This document shows, piece after piece, positions 36,690 to 47,402 of a stretch of 64,000 nucleotides of DNA; position 1 is the stretch's first letter, and each line of letters opens with the position of its first letter. The stretch covers positions 8,432,001 through 8,496,000 of the forward strand of contig CM057136.1 of assembly GCA_029964075.1 (NCBI GenBank), read 5' to 3'. Source of the stretch: Patiria pectinifera (Eukaryota; Echinodermata; Asteroidea; Valvatida; Asterinidae). The translations under genes and the position numbers were made by a program. A model generated the notes under the pieces. The model ran no database searches and was not told where the DNA came from. It was given only the letters and a program-made list of their open reading frames with translations.

Positions 36690-36915
36690 TGCGGATGCCC
36701 TTTGTTTTGGATGAAATTGTTTCGTTTGCAACCCTGAAACATTTGCCTTTTTTCAAAAACGTAATCTGTGAATTTTTAGGTTTTGGAAATATCAGAAATA
36801 AGCTGAGAGCTTTATCTTTCATATATAGATATTCGAAACATAAAAATTCACTGATCACATTTTTAACAAAGAGGCAAATGTTTCAGGGTTGCATTTTTTA
36901 GGGGTCACCCTGTAT
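36690..36915. mobile_element. Foldback MITE with GCAACCCTGAAACATTTGCC arms
   Basis: GCAACCCTGAAACATTTGCC at about 36,728 pairs with GGCAAATGTTTCAGGGTTGC at about 36,873, with further pairing of AATCTGTGAATTTTTA and TAAAAATTCACTGAT inside. The right end GGGGTCACCCTGTA has the TACAGGGTGACCCC look of a TA-inserting element. The left terminus is not clear. Confidence 0.68.
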
Positions 36916-38234
36916 TAGAAAGTTGACTAGATTACGCGTTATCGAAGGCTATTAAAGCATATAGATTACTAAGTGAGCGTTGTTATGTACTGAATATGAG
37001 TTCAATTTGTTTGAAATACAATATGCCGTACCTTTGAGAAATGAGGGCGCTGCAAACGGCGCCATTTCGGATGGAAACAGTAGAGATATCACGTTTATTT
37101 AACAAATTTACTAAGGGAATAAAATTAATAAGTGTTGGGCCGATTTTAAACACTATGTTTAAGACTGGTTGAAATCTGGATACTGATTATTACCCGAGCC
37201 GAAAAATGTGCATAGTGGATATTGATTTAAGCAGGAATACAGTCATTTGCAAGTTCAATTGAAAAGAAGATCTCAAAATAAAATACACTGATGTATATGT
37301 GTATGCATAGATTACGCCTGTCGTCCGGTTTGATGACGTCACAGCATACGGATGCCTAACGTCAATAATGTAGCTGAAATCATTATTTGGGCAACGATCA
37401 TCACCACTGTCTCTAGGAATTAAATTATGGGAGACTATTGGTGGCAGCAAACACACCGTTCTTTTTTCTATTGTTTGCGTCCTTTCTGAACATGCGCACA
37501 TTAGTTTAAACGTGACGCAATCAATAGAAAAGGACCAGTATGTTTGCTATCACCAAGCGTCTCAACAGTCTCCCATTGTTAAAAAAACAAAACAATAACG
37601 ACTGATCATTTTCAAATTCTTCTTACCATAGTTTCTTGGCTAAATGACGTTATCATAAGACGATCAGGTTCAAAATTGTGACCCTCCAACATTATTTCAT
37701 CTTCATTCCTTAAACGGTTCGGAATAAATTTCGTTCTGTTTTAATAGTGACTCTTCATTCGGTATTTGGAATTCACATGGCAATCGACTTGCCGTTAACC
37801 CCGGTAGTAAAGGTTACGCGACTTCACGTACACGACCAGAATTGCTCATCAAGGCATGATCTATCAGATCGCAAAGTGTAAACACGATACGTCATATTGC
37901 ACATGATTGATCCGAATCGGTCTTGTTTAACCGAAATCATTTGTAATTTGATACATAATGACGTCATTACGACGTCACACTTGAATGCACAGCTACGTAT
38001 CAGGGTTAACGTTTTTCTAAGTTTCAACTATAGGCCTATAGGATGACCTTTGAACTTAACTGAGTAAGAATACACATGTAAGAATAATAAATATCCTTAT
38101 TTAAATGGTTTAATTTTAACTTTCTCTAAAAATGGGTATAGAGGCCTAAGTTAAGAGATATTTCTGTTCATAGGCACATTACGGGTTTTTTTCTTTTGAC
38201 TGTCATAAAATAGCTCCAATTTCACGGGGGAAAA
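36916..38234. other. Intergenic DNA, nothing recognised
   Basis: No supported gene or repeat. ORFs at 37,190-37,501 and 37,824-38,027 (minus) have no recognisable features. Confidence 0.4.
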
Positions 38235-38540
38235 CACACATACTGAACTATTCTTGTGGAGACATTTCTTTGTTCTCGTGTGCTAAAGTTTTCGAGCTTG
38301 AAAGTACAGTTTCAAAATGCTCTTATTTTAGCCAGAATTAATTTCCTTGGCTGAAAGTCGGACTTAATATCCCTTTTCTAAAACTCTACCATTTGTTTTT
38401 GAGTAAAATCCATATATCTATTTCGTGAAAACCTTGTGGAGACGTATTCATCTATAGAAATTGCCCTGTGGAGACGTATACAATATTTTGTTCCCTATTG
38501 TGTGCATGTCTCCAGAGGGCACGGTGTATCAGATCATTGA
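38235..38540 (+). repeat. Dispersed repeat family C, copy 4
   Basis: Same orientation as copy 1. It contains CTTGTGGAGACATTTCTTTG, TTTCGAGCTTGAAAGTACAG and CCTTGTGGAGACGTATTCAT, and ends GTCTCCAGAGGGCACGGTGT. It lies about 1 kb upstream of the GPCR start codon. Confidence 0.75.
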
Positions 38541-39584
38541 AGTTGCCAATACGTCAACAGAATGACCGAACTTCTTTAGGAGCACGAACGGTTTATCTTT
38601 GATACGTGCTGGAGTGTATTCACAATGATCCAGGGCTCTAGATAAGCCCTAGTTCATTAATGGTATTGAAATAACCTTCATCTTCAACTATACCAACATC
38701 CACTTCATATCACAGCAGTGAAACACTCTCCGTATTCGCAATTTCCTCTGTATTAAATGTAAAGCATAGATTGTGTTTTTTTCAGGAATGAGCAACATGA
38801 CTCAATATTAAAGCGTCGGCGGGAATACGTGCTGCACTCAGACTTGTGGCCTTCGGTACGCATCATGCGGTAATTGGATAGGAGCGGTGTTGCTTCGGTT
38901 GAAGCGGTCACGTGTCCGCATCGGCAAAGAGCATGATTGGATTGACGCAAACGACTTGCGATTTTTGCCCGGCTAAGTTTTAAATTCAGACGGCAAAGGG
39001 TCTTCGATCAACGCAGTCAGACCGCTCCGGTAGGTTCCAGTCTCGATCCTGACTCGTCCGCTACGCACTCCGAGTTATTCCAGTCAGCAAGCCACTGTAT
39101 GACTTCATTGCTGACGACTAAAAGCGACTGCTGTAGTCGCAAAATCCCGAGAAGGAGGGAAAGTATTGGCTCTCGGAGAGTGAAGAAAGAATGACGGTAT
39201 ATTCCTTCGTCGACAGAGAAAACATTTACTTTACACAGAAATGCAGACAGCGTTAACTCGTTAGGCCTATTTGGATTGAAATTAATGATCACGCAGGAAA
39301 AGGCGAAAGCAAAGCCGCTCCTTTGACACACGTTTCAGCACTCGGCGACACTCTGTGTTTGTTTTTTTCTTCCGGCCAAGTTCGATCCATCAACATTTCA
39401 TTGTTGACTTCGACGGAAATTGTCAGAGAAGGATCGGCGATGCCGTCGCAAGTCCGAGTCCAATAGATCTACAAGTTTCGTCAGATAAACTGCGCTGACT
39501 TTTCAGACGGTAAAGCTTGTCTTTGTGCCGTACAACTTCGAAGGGTGTTCATTCTCCGTGCTAGGACAACTTAGGCCCTGGACG
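38541..39584 (+). promoter_or_regulatory. 5' flank / possible 5' UTR of the GPCR gene
   Basis: GC content rises from about 38,800 toward the coding region. TGACTTTTCAG at about 39,496-39,506 looks like a 3' splice site. The frame is open from there into the receptor, so an upstream exon may join at 39,507. No TATA box or start site can be assigned by eye. Confidence 0.3.
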
Positions 39585-40562
39585 ATGGCGTTCGAAGTGT
39601 CCCCGATATTTATCGTGCAGACTATTGTTGGAATAATCGGGATGCTGGGCAATGCTCTAGTGTGCTTGGTTATCTGGAGAGACCGTGCCATGCACACCCT
39701 GACCAATGCCTTCATCTTCAATCAAGCCACTGTGGATTTCCTCGGCTCCGTCGTGATGTTGTTGAGCAGCGTCATCCCGACGCCGAGCCCCTTACCGCCC
39801 GGCGCAGGGGGTTTACTCCTCTGTAAAATCTGGGTCTCCAACTACTTCCTCTGGGCCTTCTACGTCGTCTCCTCCTTCAACCTGGTTGCTCTCACCTTCG
39901 AGAGGTACTTGGCTATAGTCTACCCCTTCAAGTTCCAGTCCATGTGCACTCGGCTCGGGGCTACGGTGGTCATAATCTCCGTCTGGGTGGCTGGTTTTGC
40001 AGTGGCCATCTACGCTACCGAGCTGTATCGCTTTAACGTAGACCGCTGTGACCGTTACTTCGACTTCAAGCTTCAGGTCATCGGGATCATGGTGCCCGGC
40101 CTGCAGTTCTTCTTTCCGGTCGCCTCGATGCTCTTCGCCTACATCCACATCATGGTGGAGCTCAAGCGGAGCGCCGACCGACAGGGCAACATGCGGACCG
40201 TCTCCGGGCCGTCCAACCCGGCCCACGAGTCGGCCGACGAGTCGCTGCTCCGGGCCCGGCGCAACACCTTCAAGACGTTGGTCATCGTCTTCGCTGCCTT
40301 CGTCTGTTGCTGGTCGCTCAACGCGTCCCTCCTCCTCGGAGCCAACCTGGGCAACCCCTTCGACGATGCCTCCCCTGAGTACATCCTCTCGGTGGCTTTG
40401 GTGGCCGCCAACTCGGCAGTCAACCCGTTTATCTACGCGTTCAAGTACAAGCAATTCAAAGCAGGCTTCAGGAAGCTCTTTTGCAAGCACAGATCCGCAA
40501 CGATCCAGCCAGAGGCAAGTTTGAACTCAGTGCGAACTAGAAGCACTAACGTTACTGTCTGA
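39585..40562 (+). CDS. Class A (rhodopsin-like) orphan G-protein-coupled receptor
   Basis: A plasma-membrane seven-helix receptor expected to signal through heterotrimeric G proteins; the ligand cannot be named. The protein is 325 aa from the first ATG (ACGATGG, good Kozak context). Class A landmarks, numbered from that Met: GN at 22-23 in helix 1, D51 in helix 2, C80 with C155 as the likely extracellular disulfide, ERY at 106-108 in place of DRY followed by LAIVYP, W134 in helix 4, P178 in helix 5, CCW at 241-243 in helix 6, NPFIY at 280-284 in helix 7, and an amphipathic helix 8 with C300 as possible palmitoylation site. The N-terminus is very short (~7 residues before helix 1) and there are no introns in the coding part. 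Oddities: the helix 6 CWxP proline is replaced (CWSL), and C80 lies 26 residues before E106 instead of the usual 24. The overlapping minus-strand frames (such as the 225-codon one at 39,813-40,490) are shadows. Confidence 0.92.
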   Translation: MAFEVSPIFIVQTIVGIIGMLGNALVCLVIWRDRAMHTLTNAFIFNQATVDFLGSVVMLLSSVIPTPSPLPPGAGGLLLCKIWVSNYFLWAFYVVSSFNLVALTFERYLAIVYPFKFQSMCTRLGATVVIISVWVAGFAVAIYATELYRFNVDRCDRYFDFKLQVIGIMVPGLQFFFPVASMLFAYIHIMVELKRSADRQGNMRTVSGPSNPAHESADESLLRARRNTFKTLVIVFAAFVCCWSLNASLLLGANLGNPFDDASPEYILSVALVAANSAVNPFIYAFKYKQFKAGFRKLFCKHRSATIQPEASLNSVRTRSTNVTV

Positions 40563-40885
40563 ACTAAATGAGATCAAACGAGTACCAGAGCGCACAAAAG
40601 TATAGTTTATCGATTCCGAATGAATGTCTGTTCAAAGTATATTTTCATGCCTAAATCAAGAAAATGCACTTAATACCAATCATAACAAAAAATCAAGCAA
40701 ATCAAATTACTGAAGGAAATTAATAATAATATATTAAAAATGTGTATTTATAGAGTACACTTATCCACTGTTACACAGCAATGTACATGACATGGCTTTA
40801 CGATAGAGGGCAGACACACAAAGGGAAAACAAAAGATACTTTCAGTCCTCGAGCGTTGGGGCTTTTGTTGAAAACGGTCATTTTG
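40563..40885 (+). other. 3' flank of the GPCR gene
   Basis: AT-rich and presumably 3' UTR in part. No canonical AATAAA signal stood out before the MITE that follows. Confidence 0.35.
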
Positions 40886-41219
40886 TTGAAAACAGTGTTT
40901 AGCATTTAAACACATCAGAACGTGTTTAGAGTTTAAAACGTTTAGGAATGTGTTTCAATTCTAAACGTTTACCACTTTTTAATGTTGTGAAACTAAACGT
41001 GTTTACGTTTTGGACATGTGATTAGGATTATATATCTAAATGCGCTTAGGAAGGTGTTTAAATGCTAAACATATTATTCATTGAACATGTCAAACGGATA
41101 ATGCGTGTCACAGAAAAAGGACATCTAAACATGTCATGATACTAAACGTGTGGAAAACGTGGGTACAGAATAAGTGTTTAGAAATGTGTTTAAATCCTAA
41201 GCACCATTTATACAGTGTA
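40886..41219. mobile_element. MITE, TACACT family, left end degraded
   Basis: It shares GTGTTTAGCATTTAAACACA-type words with 825-1,041. Its right end ATACAGTGTA reverse-complements to TACACTGTAT. The interior is a chain of GTTTAG and CTAAAC words. The left TACACT is no longer visible. Confidence 0.62.
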
Positions 41220-42305
41220 GTCTATGGGAGAGTGTTATTTTACAGGGACAAAGGGGAAAACAAAGCATTGTCCTCTGGCGTATAGAAATCCACGCCTGTG
41301 TGTTCCGACACACCTATATTCCAACACACGTGGGTGTTCTGACGGGACTTTACAGCTCAATGCTGCAACAGCCGTGTGGTTGCGAAGGGCGATTTCTAAA
41401 GTTTACGTAACACTTTATTTTGATTGAAACTACATGTACACAGGCACGTTCACGCAGTCGGGTGAAATCTTTGACATTTAATCACTCCCGTTTAGAAGAG
41501 CGTATTTTCATGCAACTTTCAGGGGTTATTTCCCTTATAAGCTTATAATGATCCAAGTATGTGCTAAAAATCGTTGTGATATGTTCATTACTTTTCGTTG
41601 AAATTGGAAAACATAGGCCTGGCTACGTGCATTTTTCAAAGTGAAGTTGTAACACATGGCGTTTGCAATGTCTGTCAATCTTTTCAAGCCTCACGAATAT
41701 TAATATGGTTCCTATCCATTATGGTGTGCAGTAAACATTTGTAGAAAAGCCTCCTTCACGAGTTATTATATGATAAATATCACCTTTTTTGCCGGCTTCT
41801 ATTAGTCAATGCCTAGACCCACGCCAAGACACGCCGAGAGACGCTAATGAATATGCTAATATGCCCTTCGTCATTGTGTTGCCGGGCCGAAATCGGTCAA
41901 CCGTAGCGCATACGACGCAATAGGGTCTTTGCTGAAAACCATGCACGTGGGTTTGGTTGGCAAAAAATCCTCATTGAAATTTCCCTTTGAGACAGTTCAA
42001 GGTGTAACACTAGCATTTGCAAAAACAGATTAGGTTGAAATTCGAAATATAATTAGATGATATAAGTGTTCAACTACTCGTGAAATAACAACTTTACGAA
42101 ATTACTAGAAATTGAAATAAATACTTAGATTTTGGGACGTTTTCGGACAAAAACTTGAAGGTCAGCTTTGCCAGTAACCAGTATTGAGGTTTCGGTATCT
42201 ATGACGACGATTCTTTCACTGACATGAAGTTAAGAACTTCTTCTTCCGTTTTAATTCAACATTATTTTCAATCATACTGAGCATATTTCATGAAAACAAA
42301 ACGTT
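41220..42305. other. Intergenic DNA, nothing recognised
   Basis: No supported gene or repeat pairing was seen. Confidence 0.4.
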
Positions 42306-42960
42306 TAAAGCCCCTGTCACACTTTTGCGTATCCTAATTCCTTATGAGTTCCTTATCAAAAATTTTCAATACGCAGCCGTACGCTCAAAACGTCGAAATT
42401 TTCTGATTACTTTGACTTATGTGCGACGCACATCTAGCGTACAAGTAACGAATTTAGCGCATCCATTGCGTATGAGATGCGTATGAGTATGCAGTGTACA
42501 ACATTATTTTTCGGGCTGCGAATAGGTCAGTATGCAGTGCGCATGCCGAGCGTATTCCGGACGCACCCGACTTATGCCGACCGCATGCCTGACGCAATAC
42601 GTCAGCATTCGCTATGAGTTCGTTCAGCGTGCGTTGTATCTGCGCTGCAAGTACGCTATGTATACGTCCAATATAGGCGGCTCATATGCTGACGACGTGC
42701 GTGCCGGGAGGTCAGCGTATTACCGCGTATGAACCGCTAAATCCCCCACGAACACATAGCGCACTCGTACCGCGCACGACCGATGCGGGACCGATGCATT
42801 GCGTATTTATAACTTATGACCTGCGTAACAGCGTACGCGCGTAGTTTTGTGCATGCCCAAAACTATCCGGCGTACTAGGCCGTACCATGCGTATGCCTGC
42901 GTACATAAAACTTACACAAAACGATAGAGATGCATATGAGGTGCGTATTGTGCGTATGAA
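42306..42960. repeat. Repeat dense in GCGTAT/ATACGC words
   Basis: It begins AAGCCCCTGTCACACTTTTG and is then packed with GCGTAT, CGTATG, TACGC and GACGCA words in both orientations up to TGTGCGTATGAAAAAAATGT. CpG content is far above the background. The right boundary is not defined. It is non-coding by eye despite short open frames, and is probably a transposon with many internal inverted words. Confidence 0.6.
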
Positions 42961-43092
42961 AAAAATGTCAATGCGCAATTCAAAAGGCCATGTTTTTCGG
43001 GGTGCGTGAGTTTCACTGCTCTGTTATAGTACGTAATCGGATTAACTTTTCTTATCAACGGGCCATGTACGCTTCGCCTTCTCAACCACACG

Positions 43093-43301
43093 TATGGCAA
43101 TTTCGGCGCAAAGCAATAACCATCACTGCCCTTATGGGTACCCATTTACTCATGGGTTTGGAGATCGAAGCAACGTGTGGCAATTAAGTGTCTCGCCCAA
43201 GGGTACACGCACAACAACCGCAGGCTGGACTCGAACCCACAACCTGCAGAATTACCCACAGACCACGAATTCAATGCTCTAGACTATGAGGCCACGGCAC
43301 T
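43093..43301 (-). mobile_element. tRNA-derived SINE
   Basis: On the minus strand it begins GTGCCGTGGCCTCATAGTCT, with an A-box-like TAGTCTAGAGC. The B-box GGGTTCGAGTCC is at 43,228-43,239. The body then includes CCCATGAGTAAATGGGTACC, shared in form with the copies at 49.6 and 59.8 kb. It is not a functional tRNA. Confidence 0.7.
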
Positions 43302-43837
43302 CCATATTTAAAAAGCCAGTTGCTAAAAACAAAATGGTATTTCTAGATTGCATCTTTTAAGATACAGCCATAAAACAATCTCGACTTTTAGACCAAGAAT
43401 CAACAAAAAGAAAATCCTCAGGTGTTTTTTTTGCGATTCGAGAAAAGTACACCGGGTATTTTTTTATACAATGAAACCATTTTCAGCAACCTCGTTCCGT
43501 CAATCATGATTCTTATCCGTCACTTCAACGGCCTTCTGCACACCGAATATACACTAAAAGCTGAATTCGCTGACTTCGAATAGACCTACTTCAAGATATT
43601 TTATCTAGATAACCGGAACGACATGAAGGCCAGGACCCACTTCCGTAATGGAATGGATTTTGTGAAGACATCTTTAAGAGCACTTAACTGCGCGCTGACA
43701 ATTTGCATGACGTAATGTTCCAGTGGTCCCGTACTATATACAGAAAAGAAAAAAGCACATACGGCTCCATAAAAAAAAGAATAATAGAATTGGGTTACAA
43801 AACACACAAATTTTTAATTGTTATTATTTATGTACTT
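43302..43837. other. Intergenic, nothing recognised
   Basis: No gene or repeat pairing was seen. Confidence 0.35.
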
Positions 43838-43905
43838 ATGTATTTATGTATTTATTTATTTATTTATTTATTTATTTATTGATTCATTTATTTATTTATT
43901 TATTA
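43838..43905 (+). repeat. (TTTA)n microsatellite
   Basis: A long run of TTTA/ATTT tetramers with two or three interruptions (GTAT, GATTCA). Confidence 0.9.
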
Positions 43906-44027
43906 GATAATTTCTCAAGCACGAGACAATAAAAATATAAAAATTATAAGACAGTTTTAAAATTCAATTACGTAAAAATTGCTAGACACGACAACGAAGA
44001 TCAAAAGGACAGACTACAACAGGTTAC

Positions 44028-44504
44028 TACAGGGTGAGTCCAAAAAACAAAACCCAAATGTTGGGACCATTGTTTTAGGAAAGTTCTGCATGTTGCATTT
44101 TCAAAATCTAGGATATGAGAGCCCAATTCATAAGCTTTCTTTTAGTACAACAATCATTCAAATCACTCATGTACTTTTCAAGGTTCTGTCCACGGATCAA
44201 AAAAAAGTTCAGTGTTCTTTCAGCAAAACGAAAAGAAATCACATAGGGATGTGTGTGTATATATTGTTTTCGTTTTGCTGAAAGAACGCACACCTTTTTT
44301 TGGCGGGACATAACCTTAAAACGGTGGTTGTGTTTAAAATTCCGTAACTTGAAAAGTACATAAGTGATTTGAATGATTTTTGTACTAAACGAAAGCTTTT
44401 GAATTGGGCTTTATATCCTAGATTTTGAAAGTGCTACATGCAGTACTTCAATAAAACAATAGTCCCGACATTTGGGTTTCGTTTATTTTTTGACTCACCC
44501 TGTA
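44028..44504. mobile_element. Long-TIR foldback MITE, mariner-like, copy 1
   Basis: The termini are TACAGGGTGAGTC at the left and GACTCACCCTGTA at the right. The whole 477 bp folds as two arms of more than 200 bp. Left-arm words CCCAAATGTTGGGACC, GTTCTGCATG, AATCTAGGATAT and CAGCAAAACGAAAA all recur reverse-complemented in the right arm. TA at both ends fits Tc1/mariner-type insertion. The loop is near 44,235-44,265. The other copies are 44,816-45,557 (interrupted) and 58,841-59,150 (half). Confidence 0.82.
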
Positions 44505-44815
44505 AACGAAACTATCAAACAAACGCATTAAAACACATTCGATATTAAATTGAACTATATGTGGGCCTGAGGGATTGCCTAAAAAGCTATATAAAAAGCT
44601 TGTGGAGAGGCTCTCCAACTACAACAGTACAATTTGATTGGACACAGAAACAAACAAAAACAAAGGACGACAAACAGACAGACAGGCACAAGCTCACGCA
44701 CACACAAACAAACAAAACAAACATTAATAAAAATGAAGTTGTGGATTGTCTTTCAGAGTTTAATATAAAAACAGCTAAATCAAGATAACTTAGCTTTGTT
44801 ATAGCTGCAACACAA
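44505..44815. other. Spacer between two foldback MITE copies
   Basis: Contains an A/C-rich stretch (ACAAACAGACAGACAGGCAC region). No gene was seen. Confidence 0.35.
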
Positions 44816-45557
44816 TACAGGGCAAGTAAAAAAAACGAAACCCAAATGTCGGGACCATTGTTTTAGTGAAGTTCTGCATCTAGCACTTTTAAAATCTATG
44901 ATATGAAAGCCCAATTCATATCCTAGATTTTAGTACAAGAATTATTCAAATCATGTATGTACTTTTCAAGTACACAATTTAAACACAATTACCGTTTTAA
45001 AGTTCTGTCCACGGATCATGGGCGTCGCCAGGATTTTTTTCTAGAGGGGGGCAATACAAATGTTTGCCAAAAAATGCTTGTATTTCTCAACACATTCTCG
45101 ATTTATCAGTTTTAGAGGGGGGCAGGGACATTTTGCCCCCCCCCCCCATCATTAAATTTACACCACTTTGTCTTTGCGCCTCTTTTTCTTTCTTTTTTTT
45201 TTCCTTTTTTTTTTTTTTTTTTTTTTTTCCGGGGGGGGGGGCAAGTGCCCCCCTTGCCCCCCCCCCCTCGCGACGCCCATGCCACGGATCACAAACAAAG
45301 GTGTGTGTTCTTTCAGCAAAACGAAAACAATTCACACACATCCTTATGTGATCTGTTTTCGTTTTGCTGAAAGAACACTGAATTCTTTTGTGATCCTTGA
45401 AAAGTAAATAAGTGATTTGAATGATTCTTGTTCTAAAAGAAAGCTTATGAATTGGACTTTCATATCCTAGATTTTGAAAGTGCTAGATGCAGAACTTCAC
45501 TAAAACAATGGTCCCTACATTTGCGTTTCGTTGGTTTTTTTTTTTACTTACCCTGTA
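44816..45557. mobile_element. Long-TIR foldback MITE, mariner-like, copy 2, interrupted
   Basis: Its termini TACAGGGCAAGTAAAAAAAA and (right) TTACTTACCCTGTA match copy 1. Both arms are present, but a separate 265-bp element is inserted at 45,017-45,281 with its own target duplication, so this copy is the older insertion. Confidence 0.8.
45009..45289. mobile_element. hAT-like MITE nested in the foldback MITE
   Basis: The element spans 45,017-45,281. Its terminal inverted repeats are CATGGGCGTCG and CGACGCCCATG. They are flanked by identical 8-bp duplications CCACGGAT at 45,009-45,016 and 45,282-45,289. The interior is made of T, C and G homopolymer runs. The 8-bp duplication argues for hAT-type transposition. 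The termini resemble the GGCGT-type elements at 90-410 and 48,592-49,416. Confidence 0.82.
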
Positions 45558-46189
45558 TTACTTGTCAGTGACAACACAATGCGCGACCTTTTTCATACAG
45601 CACAATGTGCATGATTGTAACAATTATTTGTTTGTTTTATAATACGTAACAAAACACCCCGTGATGTAGTTTGTGTCTAGTTTAAAGAAATGTTCAATTT
45701 CTTTTGATCTCACAATGATGAGTATTCACGTTTATACTTCACAGTTCTACAAAGTTAAGTGCGCTCTTCTACCCCGGTATTTCCACAATTTTCACACAAA
45801 AATCTAAAATATCCCAAAGATCTTATATTTCTACGACACGAAAAATATTCATACAAGCATTTTGACATTGTTTTAATCAACCTAATCGAGTCCCATTGTT
45901 AAGAATCATTGTAAAGAATCTACTTGACAGTATTAAACTTAATAAGAGGTTCAAATCGAAATAGTCTTAAAATCTGGATCTTTTTAATTATATTTTTGAC
46001 GATTTCAGCTAATTTTCCCAGCTGTTTGAGTCACATACTAACCTTTAAGGATCAAAGAACTGATTTTTTTCTGAGGAACACACTTTGTGTAACTTTCTAC
46101 TTCTCTTAAATGTATGAAAACTATTTGACTTTCCTTTTTTTAATTTTTTTTTATTTAAAAGTCTATTCTTTAAACATTTAAAATAGTCC
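45558..46189. other. Intergenic, nothing recognised
   Basis: AT-rich. No gene or repeat was seen. Confidence 0.35.
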
Positions 46190-46620
46190 ATGCTTTTCCG
46201 GACAAAAGACGGCGCTGTTGTTATGATGTCATTTCAGGAAGATACTGTTCAGTTGTGGGGTTTTATGTTCAAATTGTGAACCATAAAAATTTCACATTGA
46301 AAACATTCGTGATAAAAAGTTTGCTCATTGGCTTACTGCCATGTACTGACACAATGTTCAACGAATCACCTCAGAAACGAATTTTACGACAGCATAATCA
46401 TATCCAAAATTCTGGCAACTTGCAAATAGCCGTAACAGTGAGTTTTCTGCCTGAAATGACATCACACTTTTGCTCATGAATATGGAAATTAGCATTAGCA
46501 TAACAAAAAGGCTCCAAGATTTAAAATAAGGTGAAATCCACTTCTAAAACACAAAAGTGCATTTTCAAGGACGGCATTAAAAAAATTACAATGTATACGG
46601 GCCCTTTAAATTAACGATAA
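46190..46620 (+). repeat. Dispersed repeat family E, copy 1
   Basis: CATGCTTTTCCGGAC, TCATTGGCTTACTGCCATGT, ACTGACACA, TCCAAAATTCT and TTAGCATTAGCATAA recur in order at 61,275-61,700, and in part inverted at the window end. It ends near ATGTATACGGGCCCTTTAAA. Confidence 0.75.
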
Positions 46621-47402
46621 TCTCCCCTTTATGCAAAACATGATTTTTTTTTTATAATCTTCGATCGCCTTCTTCTCTAGATTCTTATTTCAAATGAATC
46701 ATCATCTGTTCAGGTAGCCCAAAAAGTTTCTTTTATGAGCACTTGGTAAGTACGCTGTTTCACTTGTCGAATGTTAAAGTTTGAACTCATCCGTAATAAT
46801 TGTATGTAGTTTGTATATTTGGAAAAAAATGTTAATATAATTGTGGTAAATTAAAGAAAAAATCTATTTGTTAGCAATGACTTCAATTTTCTGTTTTGTC
46901 TGTTAGTGTAACCAGTGTTTATCCTTAACCAATACCGCTATTATATTCGTCCTTTTTTCACGCAACGGACATATTTTCACATGGTTGTATAAATTCTCTC
47001 TCTGTTTCTGTGATCAAACCATGATCAAAAATTCTGATGTGCTTTCCTTTCAATGACCTTTCTCTGGATATGAACATTAAAAGCATATTATTATGATCAT
47101 TTGCATTTGCCCCAAAGTATTAAAACCAAGTTATGATCAAAAAAGGTTTTTGGATACTGAATGAACACCAAATTGTTGTTAAAAAGTAGGTGAAAACTGC
47201 TGTCAAAAGAGAATTTCCTTTATTTTTGAACAACCCTGTAAAGGGCGCGCAATAATCAATTGGTTTCTTTTCATTTTTGACGAAACAGGTGGTTTCACTG
47301 CGTCCGGCCGATTTGCGTGCGTAGAGCTTTGTTTTAACACCTGTAGGACCTTTCCACGCTCACCCAATTTGCTATCGTGTGATCCGGAAGTTCTATCTAA
47401 CA
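46621..47402. other. Intergenic, nothing recognised
   Basis: AT-rich until about 47,230, then a GC-richer stretch leading into the possible exon at 47,403. Confidence 0.35.

Noticed and set aside
39813..40490. 225-codon minus-strand frame inside the receptor gene
   Set aside because: It is the antisense shadow of a GC-rich coding exon; the + strand encodes all class A GPCR landmarks.
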